From CAZWVA01 sp964636885 (GTDB lineage Bacteria > Desulfobacterota_D > UBA1144 > Nemesobacterales > CSP1-2), in contig CAZWVA010000004.1 in assembly GCA_964636885.1 (NCBI GenBank), positions 18,323 to 82,322 on the forward strand: a stretch of DNA of 64,000 nucleotides, in the 5' to 3' direction. Numbering within the stretch: position 1 is the first letter of the stretch; every line of letters starts with the position of its first letter. Shown here piece by piece: positions 40,798-49,310 of the stretch. The notes under the pieces are model-generated. The model searched no databases. It saw only the letters and a program-made list of their open reading frames with translations, and was not told the DNA's origin. Position numbers and translations under genes: made by a program.

Positions 40798-42303
40798 ATG
40801 AGGCAGATAGGACTTAGGGCCGAAATACTCTTCAATATCCTCTTTCTTACAGCCGTTGCGATGTTTCTCGTTGGCATTATGGCCTTCAAGGTCACCGAGA
40901 GATTCGCGCTTCAGGGGAGGATAGACGGAATAAAGTCCATAATCTCGGTCTTTGTGTCCCTATACGCCAAAGACAGCGATATGGAAAGGGGCATTTCCTT
41001 CCTAAAGGACGCCCTAGGACCAGGCGCCTGGGGGGTAATTGCAGACACTCAAAGAAGGGTCGTTTTTTATACAGGCCCGGATCGGGCTGAAAAGAGTACT
41101 ACCGATCCTCTCATCATTGAGGTCATGAAAAGCGGAAGAACCGTGGTTGACGTTGATGGGATCAATATACCCCCTTTTGCGTTCTATAAGGGGTTCAAGG
41201 TAGCCTCACCGATACGGAGAGGGACGTTACGCGATGGGGTTATCCTAATCTACCAGCCCCTTTCATCACTCGAGGAGAACATGGCCTTGGGCAGAAGGCT
41301 GCTCGCTATATCCATTATACTGGATCTCGTCGTAATAGCCTTCTTCGGATTCTACATACTATCAAGAAGGGTTGTAAGGCCCGTTCAAAGGCTCATAAGA
41401 ACAACCGAGGAGATAGCAAGAGGCAGGTTTCCAGACGAAATGGACGTGGGAGGGGTGAAGGAGATAAACCAGTTGTATCTTGCCCTAAAGGAGATGTACG
41501 ATGAGATCGAGGGGAACAAGAGAAGGCTTAAAGAAAACATAGAGGCCCTTCAGGAATCAAACCGAGCGCTTCTTAGAACACAGAAGGAACTCATCACCTC
41601 TGAGAAGCTCGCATCCCTTGGAAGGCTCGCTGCAGGTGTTGCTCACGAGATAGGAAACCCCCTCAGTGCGATTCGAGGCTACGTTGAGGTACTGAAAAGG
41701 GGCCATATGTTTAATGACGAGAAAAGGATAGAACTCCTCACAAACATCCAAAGGGAGGTAGACCGGATAGACAGGATCATACGCACGCTTCTTGACTATT
41801 CACGTCCAAGGGATTTTGAGTTGAGAAGGATAGACGCAAACGATGCTATAAGACGAGCCGTCGAGATAGTAAGGGCTCAGGGAATACTAAAAAAAGTCGA
41901 TCTTAAGCTGGAGCTTTCCGAGGGACTCACACCTGTTGAGGCCGACCTCCATCAGCTCTCCCAGGTTATCATAAACCTGATTCTAAACGCCAAAGACGCC
42001 GTTTCCGAGGGTGGAGTGATTATGGTATCCTCCTCCCATGCCCAAAATGGTGGAATCGAAATCGCCGTAAGTGACAACGGCATCGGCATCCCGAAAGAGG
42101 CGATGAATAGGATATTCGATCCCTTCTTTACCACGAAGGAGCCTGGGAAGGGAACGGGGCTCGGTCTCTCGGTTTCCCAGAGGATAATACGGAATTTTAA
42201 TGGCGGTATCTCAGTTGAAAGCGAACCCGGAAGGGGCTCGACTTTTAAGATAACATTTCCAGGAACCATGGAGCACAGGAATGAGCAGGGTTCTAGTGGT
42301 TGA
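40798..42303 (+). CDS. Membrane sensor histidine kinase with HAMP
   Basis: 501 residues: TM1 (about 8-30), extracytoplasmic sensor (about 31-165, no recognised fold), TM2 (about 166-188), HAMP (190-240), coiled coil, HisKA with H283 in AAGVAHEIGNPL, and HATPase with DNGIGIPKEAM and GTGLGLSVS. It overlaps the downstream NtrC-type regulator by 23 bases, so the two form a cognate pair. The signal is unknown. Confidence 0.92.
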   Translation: MRQIGLRAEILFNILFLTAVAMFLVGIMAFKVTERFALQGRIDGIKSIISVFVSLYAKDSDMERGISFLKDALGPGAWGVIADTQRRVVFYTGPDRAEKSTTDPLIIEVMKSGRTVVDVDGINIPPFAFYKGFKVASPIRRGTLRDGVILIYQPLSSLEENMALGRRLLAISIILDLVVIAFFGFYILSRRVVRPVQRLIRTTEEIARGRFPDEMDVGGVKEINQLYLALKEMYDEIEGNKRRLKENIEALQESNRALLRTQKELITSEKLASLGRLAAGVAHEIGNPLSAIRGYVEVLKRGHMFNDEKRIELLTNIQREVDRIDRIIRTLLDYSRPRDFELRRIDANDAIRRAVEIVRAQGILKKVDLKLELSEGLTPVEADLHQLSQVIINLILNAKDAVSEGGVIMVSSSHAQNGGIEIAVSDNGIGIPKEAMNRIFDPFFTTKEPGKGTGLGLSVSQRIIRNFNGGISVESEPGRGSTFKITFPGTMEHRNEQGSSG

Positions 42304-43645
42304 CGACGAAGAGGGTTTGAGGGAATCCCTCTCTCTTATCTTGGAGATGGAAGGATACAAGGTGGAGTGTGCGGAAAGCGCATACCTGGGACTCAAGCTA
42401 ATCGATGAAGGCGGGAATTACGATTTCATAATCTGCGATGTGCGGATGCCGGGGATGGATGGGATAGGTTTTCTAAGAGAGATCCAAAACCGAGACATCG
42501 GTTCAATAGTGATTATGATCTCGGCCTACGGAACTGTTGAGACCTCGATTGAAGCCATAAAGTACGGTGCCGATGACTATATAAATAAGCCCATTAATCC
42601 CGATGAGCTCATACTAAGGATGCGCATGGCCGAAGAGAGAAGGAGGCTTAGAAGGGAAAACCTGTATCTCCGTAAGAAGCTGGGAAGCGGAAAGGGATTT
42701 GAGGAGATAGTGTTTGCAAGTGAGAAGACAAAGGAGGTCTTGGATTTCGCAAAAAGGGTTTCCGAGTATAAGACCACGGTTCTCATAACGGGAGAAAGCG
42801 GCACCGGAAAGGAACTAATAGCGCGTGCGATACATTCAAGCGGTCCGAGAAGGGACAGGGTCTTCGTGGCTATAAACTGCGCTGCCATCCCCGAATCCCT
42901 TCTCGAAAGCGAGCTCTTCGGCTATGTAAAAGGGGCGTTTAGTGGAGCAAACCACCCGAAAAGAGGACTATTCGAAGAGGCCCATGGAGGGACCCTGTTT
43001 TTGGATGAGATCGGGGAGTTCCCCATACACCTTCAGACGAAACTCCTACGCATCCTCCAGGACGAAGAGATAAGACGCCTCGGAGACACGAAAACGGTAA
43101 AGGTGGATGTGAGGATAATTGCTGCAACGTCTCGTGATCTCAGCCGAGACGTGAAGCGCGGCAGTTTTAGAGAGGACCTCTTTTATCGTTTAAATATCCT
43201 TCATATACACATCCCGCCTCTTAGGGAAAGGAAAGACGATATACCCTGTCTGGTTGAGTATTTTATAGGAAAATACAACGAAAAACTAAACCGCTCCATT
43301 AAGGGTGTAAGCCCTAAGGTGATGTCTGAGCTTCTCGATTATCCATGGTACGGCAATGTAAGGGAGCTTGAGAACGTGATAGAAAGGGCGATTATTCTAA
43401 GCGATTCCGATCTGATAACCAGGGTCGATCTGGGAATTAGGGAGAATGCCACCAGGGAAACCACCCCTTCCGACTCCCTCTCTCTTGAAGAGGCCTGGGC
43501 AAGACTCGAAAAGGCGTATATAGAAAAAGCGCTTTCCCAGACGGGTGGAAACCGCACACAGGCCGCAAGGCTTCTCGGTCTAAGCCGCCGCTCCTTGCTC
43601 TATAAGCTCAAGCGGTATGGATACCAGGGGTCGAAAGAGGAATAG
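42281..43645 (+). CDS. NtrC-family sigma-54-dependent response regulator
   Basis: 454 residues: receiver with phosphoacceptor D53 (ICDVRMPG), AAA+ domain with Walker A GESGTGKE (171-178), Walker B GGTLFLDE (236-243), and a Fis-type helix-turn-helix at the C-terminus (GGNRTQAARLLGLSRRSLLYKLK). The sigma-54-contacting loop reads GAFSGA (218-223) in place of GAFTGA, a conservative Thr-to-Ser change at a key residue. It works with the overlapping sensor kinase. Target promoters are not evident here. Confidence 0.93.
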   Translation: MSRVLVVDDEEGLRESLSLILEMEGYKVECAESAYLGLKLIDEGGNYDFIICDVRMPGMDGIGFLREIQNRDIGSIVIMISAYGTVETSIEAIKYGADDYINKPINPDELILRMRMAEERRRLRRENLYLRKKLGSGKGFEEIVFASEKTKEVLDFAKRVSEYKTTVLITGESGTGKELIARAIHSSGPRRDRVFVAINCAAIPESLLESELFGYVKGAFSGANHPKRGLFEEAHGGTLFLDEIGEFPIHLQTKLLRILQDEEIRRLGDTKTVKVDVRIIAATSRDLSRDVKRGSFREDLFYRLNILHIHIPPLRERKDDIPCLVEYFIGKYNEKLNRSIKGVSPKVMSELLDYPWYGNVRELENVIERAIILSDSDLITRVDLGIRENATRETTPSDSLSLEEAWARLEKAYIEKALSQTGGNRTQAARLLGLSRRSLLYKLKRYGYQGSKEE

Positions 43646-43663
43646 GAAACACCGCTATAGGAG

Positions 43664-44665
43664 CTATACCGCACAACTCACAAAGGTAAACGCATAAGCC
43701 GCAAATCCATTGGAATTCGTAGATAGCTCCAAGAGATGGGAACCGAATTCTCTGTTTTTTATAAGGTTATACATCTTGGACTCACTTACAACGATGTGAC
43801 TTCTCCCATCTGGATCAAACCTCACATCGTCTCCTGCGTCTTCCGGAGAGAGGTATTTCCCATCCTGCATCACATACACCTTAAAACCCCTTTCTCCGTC
43901 CGGATTAATAACCAGGTTTACCTCGGAGGATGTGTACCTTAGGTAGAGATGAGCCGTATCAGCCGGATTATCCAAGACGGGCTTCATGTATTCGGATGTG
44001 CTCAGCCACTTCCCTTCAGCGTAGATCACATCGTCCTGGGTGATCTCCGGCTTCCTATAATACTGAACCTCGTCCCTTTTCCGTTCCTCCTGGTTTCCGA
44101 GTCTCCCCCTGGTATAGCCACAATAGAGCTCTGGGCTAACCCTGTAGCAGTATATACCCGGAATGTCCGTATCCCTTACCGGTTTCATAGGGTCTGGAAG
44201 CTCGACATCCGGGTTAATCTCCCTAAGAAGCAACTGGATCGCAAGCTCCGTCTCTATATAACTCCCCTCGCCAAAGTGTACGTAGCGTATATAACCGTTT
44301 CTATCGGCCAGGTACTTTGCAGGCCAGTAGCGATTTGCGAATGCGCGCCATATCCTATAGTCGTTATCCATGACTACCGGATATTCGATCCCGAATTCCT
44401 CAATCCCCCTCTTTACGTTTTCCTCGGTTCTTGAAAAGAAAAACTCAGGTGCATGTACACCTATAATCACAAGGCCATTACCGTTATACCTCCTATACCA
44501 TTCCTTGAGATAGGGAAGCGTCCTTATACAGTTCACGCAGGTATAGTCCCAGAAATCAACGAGAATGACCTTCCCCCTAAGCTCTCCTATGCTTATCTCC
44601 TCGGAATTGATCCACTTTCCCCCTGTTAGCTCAGGTATACGAACCCTTCCTTTTTCCACGTACAT
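43664..44665 (-). CDS. DipZ-like thioredoxin-domain protein without signal
   Basis: 333 residues. The N-terminal half (about 15-155) is a TlpA-type thioredoxin fold with redox pair C43/C46 in FWDYTCVNCIRTLPYLKEW. The C-terminal half (about 200-330) matches the beta-sandwich seen after thioredoxin in DipZ-type proteins (LYLRYTSSEVNLVINPDG, HIVVSESKMYNLI). DipZ proteins carry a CcdA-like membrane part first, which is missing here, and no signal peptide is visible, so location is uncertain. It is divergent from the DUF1460 gene. Confidence 0.8.
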   Translation of the reverse strand: MYVEKGRVRIPELTGGKWINSEEISIGELRGKVILVDFWDYTCVNCIRTLPYLKEWYRRYNGNGLVIIGVHAPEFFFSRTEENVKRGIEEFGIEYPVVMDNDYRIWRAFANRYWPAKYLADRNGYIRYVHFGEGSYIETELAIQLLLREINPDVELPDPMKPVRDTDIPGIYCYRVSPELYCGYTRGRLGNQEERKRDEVQYYRKPEITQDDVIYAEGKWLSTSEYMKPVLDNPADTAHLYLRYTSSEVNLVINPDGERGFKVYVMQDGKYLSPEDAGDDVRFDPDGRSHIVVSESKMYNLIKNREFGSHLLELSTNSNGFAAYAFTFVSCAV

Positions 44666-44810
44666 AACGGTCGGCTCCTTAAAAAACTTATACTGTTTAT
44701 TTTAACTTGCCAAAGGAATCTTTGTCTAATTGACCGGGAATCGGGGTTTAATGTCAGGTAGAGTATTAAAATGGGTAAAACGAAAACCCTAACCGAAGGA
44801 TAGAAGGGAC

Positions 44811-45623
44811 TTGAAGCGAATAAGAAGCCTGTCTCTGGTTTTAATGCTACTGGGGATGATATCTTCCCATTATAAGGCCGCTCCCGCACACGCGGAAGAG
44901 AAGGAGGTCATCGTTCTAGGCAGATGGACAGAGGACGAGCTGGATAAAACCATTCGGGAATCCTCTAAGATTAAAGATACGGGTGAGAGGATAAACTTCG
45001 TTTCTAGCCGGTTTCTAGATACGGAATACAGGGAGTCAACCCTAATAGGGGATGCAAACACACCCGAGGTCCTTGTCATAAACCTAGAGGGCATGGATTG
45101 CTTTACGTATATAGACTACGTCGAGGCGATTCGGCTTTCGAGGTCATTTACCGAATTCAAGGAGAATCTAAAGAGGGTAAGATACCGATCTGCCAAAGTC
45201 ACTTTTCAGAACAGGAATCACTTCTTTACCGATTGGAGGGAATTTAATAGAGAAAAAGTCGTTGACGTTACCGAATGGGTCGGTGGGGAAAAGACAAGAA
45301 CGGTGCATAGGGTCCTTAATAGGAGAAAGGATGGAACCCTTTTCCTGCCCGGAATCCCTCCAAAGAAAAGAGAGATTAATTACATTCCCTCAAACGCACT
45401 CGATGAAAACGTGATAGGACGACTTAAAACCGGAGATTACGCCGGGATATATTCCGATACGGATGGCTTGGACGTTTCTCATACCGGGATCGTTATCAAA
45501 AAAGGGAATGGGGTATACTTAAGACACGCTTCGTCAAGAGAGGAGAATAGAAGGGTAGTCGATGAGGATTTAAGGGATTATATGAGGGATAAACCGGGTC
45601 TAATTGTACTGAGGCCTAGATGA
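44811..45623 (+). CDS. DUF1460 exported amidase-like (NlpC/P60-fold) protein
   Basis: 270 residues from a TTG start with a ribosome-binding site (AGAAGGGAC) upstream, with a signal peptide (1 to about 28, ending AHA-E). The DUF1460 domain has the nucleophile C97 in LEGMDCFTYIDYVEA and catalytic His in DVSHTGIVI (about 224). Members are periplasmic N-acetylmuramoyl-L-alanine amidases or related peptidases of cell-wall fragments. The gene is followed 97 bases later by a pyrophosphatase with its own strong ribosome-binding site. Confidence 0.83.
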   Translation: MKRIRSLSLVLMLLGMISSHYKAAPAHAEEKEVIVLGRWTEDELDKTIRESSKIKDTGERINFVSSRFLDTEYRESTLIGDANTPEVLVINLEGMDCFTYIDYVEAIRLSRSFTEFKENLKRVRYRSAKVTFQNRNHFFTDWREFNREKVVDVTEWVGGEKTRTVHRVLNRRKDGTLFLPGIPPKKREINYIPSNALDENVIGRLKTGDYAGIYSDTDGLDVSHTGIVIKKGNGVYLRHASSREENRRVVDEDLRDYMRDKPGLIVLRPR

Positions 45624-45720
45624 TAGGGATTTATCCTCTTTGAGACGATAAAAACCATTCGTGAGATGGAATTATATTCGATGAAGGGTATACTAATATC
45701 CTGTAATTTGGAGGTGGGAA

Positions 45721-46335
45721 ATGGGAGTATTTCCTCCGCCCTATTATCGTTGGCGGCCACATCCCTGGCACGGTCTTGAAGTAGGCCCACAACCACCTAG
45801 GATCGTCCACGCCTATATAGAGATAACCCCATTCGATGGAATCAAGTACGAGGTGGACAAGGTTACGGGATACATGCGGGTTGATCGACCACAAAAGACC
45901 TCATCTCATCCACCCGCTCTTTACGGGTTTATCCCCCGTACCTACTGTGGTAGGAGAGTGGGCAGACTGGCTCCAAGCGCTAAGCAGGGTGACGGCGATC
46001 CACTCGATATATGCGTTTTCAGTGAGAGACCAATAACCCGTTCTGAGGTGATACTAAACGCAAGGGTCGTTGGCGGTCTTCAGGGGATTGACAAGGGGCT
46101 CGCCGACGACAAGATCATTGCCGTTTTAGAGAACGACACGGTCTGGGGAGGAATAGAAGACATTTCGGAGCTACCGACAACCCTGGTTGAACGCCTGCGG
46201 CACTATTTCCTTACCTATAAGCTTGAGCCCGGAACGGAATCGCAGATGACGATTGAGAAGATCTATAGCTGTGAGCATGCCATAAAGGTAGTAGAGGCCG
46301 CAATGGAAGACTATAACGAGGACTACGGTGCCTGA
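45721..46335 (+). CDS. ppa: Inorganic pyrophosphatase, family I
   Basis: 204 residues, hydrolyses diphosphate to two phosphates. The family I signature D91-x-D93-P-L-D96 (GDGDPLDICV) and upstream E34 (YIEIT) and Y52/R53 region are present. The N-terminus (VFPPPYYRWRPHPWHGLEVG) is longer and more aromatic than the E. coli form and matches a larger subtype seen in several bacteria. Ribosome-binding site GGAGG precedes the ATG. It converges with the acetolactate synthase-like gene. Confidence 0.88.
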   Translation: MGVFPPPYYRWRPHPWHGLEVGPQPPRIVHAYIEITPFDGIKYEVDKVTGYMRVDRPQKTSSHPPALYGFIPRTYCGRRVGRLAPSAKQGDGDPLDICVFSERPITRSEVILNARVVGGLQGIDKGLADDKIIAVLENDTVWGGIEDISELPTTLVERLRHYFLTYKLEPGTESQMTIEKIYSCEHAIKVVEAAMEDYNEDYGA

Positions 46336-46348
46336 AACCCTTCCGGAT

Positions 46349-47980
46349 TCATGCGAGTATTAAAAGCCCCCCGAATTTCTCCACTATCTTCAGGTTCTCT
46401 CTATAGTCAACGGGACAATCCACAACCACCGGTCTATCCTTAGAGAAGGCCTCCTCAAGAACCGGCTTAAGTTCGTCAGCGGCTTGAACCCTATAGCCGA
46501 TGGCCCCAAAGCTCTCTGCAAATTTGACGAAGTCCGGGTTCTCAAAGTTCACGTGAGACTTCCTTCCAAAATGGATCTGTTGTTTGATTTCTATAAGGCT
46601 ATAGCTCTTATCGTGGAAGATCAAACTCACAAATGGAACCCCCTCCCTTACGGCCGTTTCTAGCTCCTGGGCATTCATGAGAAACCCGCCGTCCCCAGTA
46701 ACGGTTACCACCTTTCTCTGTGGATGGAGGAGCTTTGCACCGATAGCACCGGGAACCCCTATACCCATTGTCGCAAACCCATTCGAGATGATACAGGTAT
46801 TTGGTTTATAACACGGATAAACACGGGCAACCCAGAGTTTATGTGCCCCCACATCCGAGACGACTATGTCGTCCTCCCCCATTACATCCCTTAAATCGGC
46901 AAGGATCTTTTGGGGCTTTGGAGGAAAAGACCTGTCGTCTCTATAGGCCTGGCACTCCCTCAGTATAGACTCCCTGAGGGCCTTCGAGTAGTTTGCCTCA
47001 TTCGGCGTTGCCCTATCGGCGATCTCGTTAAGGGATATGGCGATGTCACCCACCACGCCAACGCTTACTATATAGTGGGCGTCAACCTCGGCAGGCATTA
47101 TGTCTATATGAACGATCTTTTTATCCCTGTTTGGATTCCATTTATCGGGTGAATATTCAACGATGTCGTACCCGACTGTAATCACAACATCCGCCTTGGC
47201 GAGTCCCGACGCTATGTAATCCCCCGCTTGAAGTCCGACAGTAAAGAGCGAGAGCTCGTTACTATCTGAAAGGGCACCCTTTCCCATAAATGTATGGGCT
47301 ACAGGTATATTCAACTTCTGAACGAAATACAAAAGGGCGTCTCCCGCCTTTTGTCTTATAACCCCGTTTCCCGCAAGGACTATCGGGTATTTCGCCTCCG
47401 AGATTATCTTAGCCGCCCTTTCAACCTGTGCGGCAAGTGGCTCAGGTCTAAAGGGAAACTGCACAAGGAGGGGCCTCTCGCTTACCTCAAGACCCGCCAC
47501 ATCCTCAGGAAAGTCTATATGAGTGGCTCCGGGCTTTTCAGTCTGGGCAACCTTAAACGCCTTCCTCACGGCCTCGGGTATAATCCCAGGTTTCTTAACC
47601 TGTGTGTTCCATTTTGTAATCGGACGAAACATATCTACAACGTCGATGTACTGATGGGACTCCTTGTGCATCCTGTCGAGAGATGCTTGTCCCGTGATTG
47701 CAACAAGAGGGGCCCTGTCCATATTTGCATCTGCCACACCCGTCATAAGGTTTGTGGCACCGGGACCGAGCGTTGAAAGGCAGACGCCTGCTTTTCCACT
47801 TAGTCTCCCATACACATCGGCCATAAAAGCCGCTCCCTGTTCATGGCGTGTTAAGACGAACCTGATCTTTGAGTCAAGAAGGGCATCCATTATATCTAGA
47901 TTCTCTTCCCCAGGAAGCCCAAAGATATAGCTTACCCCCTCGTTCTCAAGGCACTTAACGAGCAATTCCCCGGCTCTCAT
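46349..47980 (-). CDS. Acetolactate synthase-like thiamin diphosphate enzyme
   Basis: 543 residues, a ThDP-dependent enzyme of the acetolactate synthase large-subunit family. FGLPGEENLDIMDAL, catalytic E47 in TRHEQGAAFMA and the ThDP motif GDGGFLMNAQELETA (about 428-442) are intact. It would condense two pyruvate to 2-acetolactate. No small regulatory subunit gene is adjacent, so a catabolic or other decarboxylase/ligase of the family is possible. It stands alone on the minus strand. Confidence 0.84.
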   Translation of the reverse strand: MRAGELLVKCLENEGVSYIFGLPGEENLDIMDALLDSKIRFVLTRHEQGAAFMADVYGRLSGKAGVCLSTLGPGATNLMTGVADANMDRAPLVAITGQASLDRMHKESHQYIDVVDMFRPITKWNTQVKKPGIIPEAVRKAFKVAQTEKPGATHIDFPEDVAGLEVSERPLLVQFPFRPEPLAAQVERAAKIISEAKYPIVLAGNGVIRQKAGDALLYFVQKLNIPVAHTFMGKGALSDSNELSLFTVGLQAGDYIASGLAKADVVITVGYDIVEYSPDKWNPNRDKKIVHIDIMPAEVDAHYIVSVGVVGDIAISLNEIADRATPNEANYSKALRESILRECQAYRDDRSFPPKPQKILADLRDVMGEDDIVVSDVGAHKLWVARVYPCYKPNTCIISNGFATMGIGVPGAIGAKLLHPQRKVVTVTGDGGFLMNAQELETAVREGVPFVSLIFHDKSYSLIEIKQQIHFGRKSHVNFENPDFVKFAESFGAIGYRVQAADELKPVLEEAFSKDRPVVVDCPVDYRENLKIVEKFGGLLILA

Positions 47981-48068
47981 GTTTTTTCTCCCGTGTCTTT
48001 CCTTATTTCTCTTTAAATGCGTAACACGCTAATAAAATAAACCATACCGGGTTAAACCACAACGAGAT

Positions 48069-48497
48069 TTAAAGCGGTGGATCGCTCTTTACTATCCTCA
48101 TCCCGACCTCGATGCCGCTTGCCGCTTCCGGATTTATTTCGAGCACGTACCTTGCGGGACTGGTTGGGGAATATATTGGACATTCGGTATAGGGGTTTCG
48201 TTTTCCAAGACACGGCTCAGCGTTCTTTACTATATGTACTATTTCGCCATCCCCGTTAATCCATATTATAGCCAAGTTTATCAACGTGTCCTTCATCCAG
48301 AACCCGTGGTACCATTCGTCTTCGAATACAAAAACCATTCCACAGTTGTAACATAGGCTCTTTCTTCCCTGTAGTCCCTTCTCCTTGTCTTTTGCCACCT
48401 CGGCCTCCACCTTTAAACCGTTGGGTAGCGTTATTCTATAGGAATCGAAGGCGAGGCAAGGCAAAGCAAAAATCAGTATAGGGAAGATCCTTCTCAT
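48069..48497 (-). CDS. Exported DUF192 protein
   Basis: 142 residues with a signal peptide (1 to about 16, ending LAF-D) and a DUF192 domain: VEVA(K)DKEKGLQGR, the MVFVFEDEWYHGFWMKDTLINLAIIWI core and YVLEINPEAASGIEVGMRI. The function of DUF192 is unknown; it is often found in thermophiles and marine bacteria. Cys35/Cys38-like pair (LCYNCGM) is an extra feature. It overlaps the upstream 96-residue gene by four bases. Confidence 0.82.
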   Translation of the reverse strand: MRRIFPILIFALPCLAFDSYRITLPNGLKVEAEVAKDKEKGLQGRKSLCYNCGMVFVFEDEWYHGFWMKDTLINLAIIWINGDGEIVHIVKNAEPCLGKRNPYTECPIYSPTSPARYVLEINPEAASGIEVGMRIVKSDPPL

Positions 48498-48784
48498 ATT
48501 CGCCTTTTAAAATGCCTCTCTACAAGAGGGCCCTCATCCAGCTCCGAAATAAGGTAGCCGATCTCGTATTGATCTCCGGGATGCCAGTAGAGCCTTATAC
48601 CCTGAGGGGTAATAAGATATATGCCCTCCTTCCTAGTCCCTTCCGGAAGCTCAACCTCATAGACCGTAAATCCCACTGTGCCGCTCCCTATATTTACGAT
48701 CCTTCTCTGTTCCCTCAGTTTTTTAACGCTCTTGGCCGCATCCCAAGCCCTTGGAAACACCTGACCTTTGACTTCTAGTTTCAT
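48494..48784 (-). CDS. Small protein, unknown family
   Basis: 96 residues, translationally coupled to the DUF192 gene (ATGA overlap). The sequence is beta-rich with a hydrophobic core (RRIVNIGSGTVGFTVYEVELPEGT, GIYLITPQGIRLYWHPGD, YEIGYLISELDEGP) and no signal peptide, Cys or catalytic motif. I do not recognise it. Confidence 0.6.
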   Translation of the reverse strand: MKLEVKGQVFPRAWDAAKSVKKLREQRRIVNIGSGTVGFTVYEVELPEGTRKEGIYLITPQGIRLYWHPGDQYEIGYLISELDEGPLVERHFKRRI

Positions 48785-48806
48785 AGGGTTACCTAAATAC
48801 CAGAAA

Positions 48807-49151
48807 TCACCGAGAAACCTCGATCCGTGATATCATGCCAACGCACGTTAGAAGTAAATCCAGTTTTTTATTCCTTTTGTAGACGAACCGCTCTTTTAAT
48901 CTACCTCCACAGACAGGACAACCGTTCTCTCCTTCATGACTCCATATATTACACCCTTCGCAGTACATACCCTTCTTTTCATACCACGTAAAGAGGGAAT
49001 AAACCAGCTCGTTTAATCCCCTCTTTCCCAGAGAATCGGCCCAGTCGAGAAACGCCTCCTCTATTCCTTTTCGGAACCTCTCTGGAACCTCGGTTAGATC
49101 GCCTGAATACACCTCTTCTTTATCAACGTATATACGGCAGAAAAAACCCAT
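48807..49151 (-). CDS. Small zinc-ribbon protein, unknown family
   Basis: 114 residues. The middle holds a likely zinc ribbon: C64/C67 (YCEGCNIWSHEGENG) and C78/C81 (CPVCGGRLKERF). The N-terminal half is a mixed helical region (PERFRKGIEEAFLDWADSLGKRG). No signal peptide. It is first of three small minus-strand genes with gaps of 22 and overlap of 4 bases. It may act as a nucleic-acid-binding or scaffold factor, but this is guesswork. Confidence 0.62.
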   Translation of the reverse strand: MGFFCRIYVDKEEVYSGDLTEVPERFRKGIEEAFLDWADSLGKRGLNELVYSLFTWYEKKGMYCEGCNIWSHEGENGCPVCGGRLKERFVYKRNKKLDLLLTCVGMISRIEVSR

Positions 49152-49310
49152 ACTAGACCTATCTCCGTTTTCCCATTTATGGCTATTCGCTCTATTCGGC
49201 TTAAAATATACAAAAAAATCTTAACCTACACAATCCAGAGGTCTTATCATCCTGACGAGTATCCTTGGGGTAGACAAGTCACACGCCGGTTTCAGGCTAT
49301 GCCTTTACAC

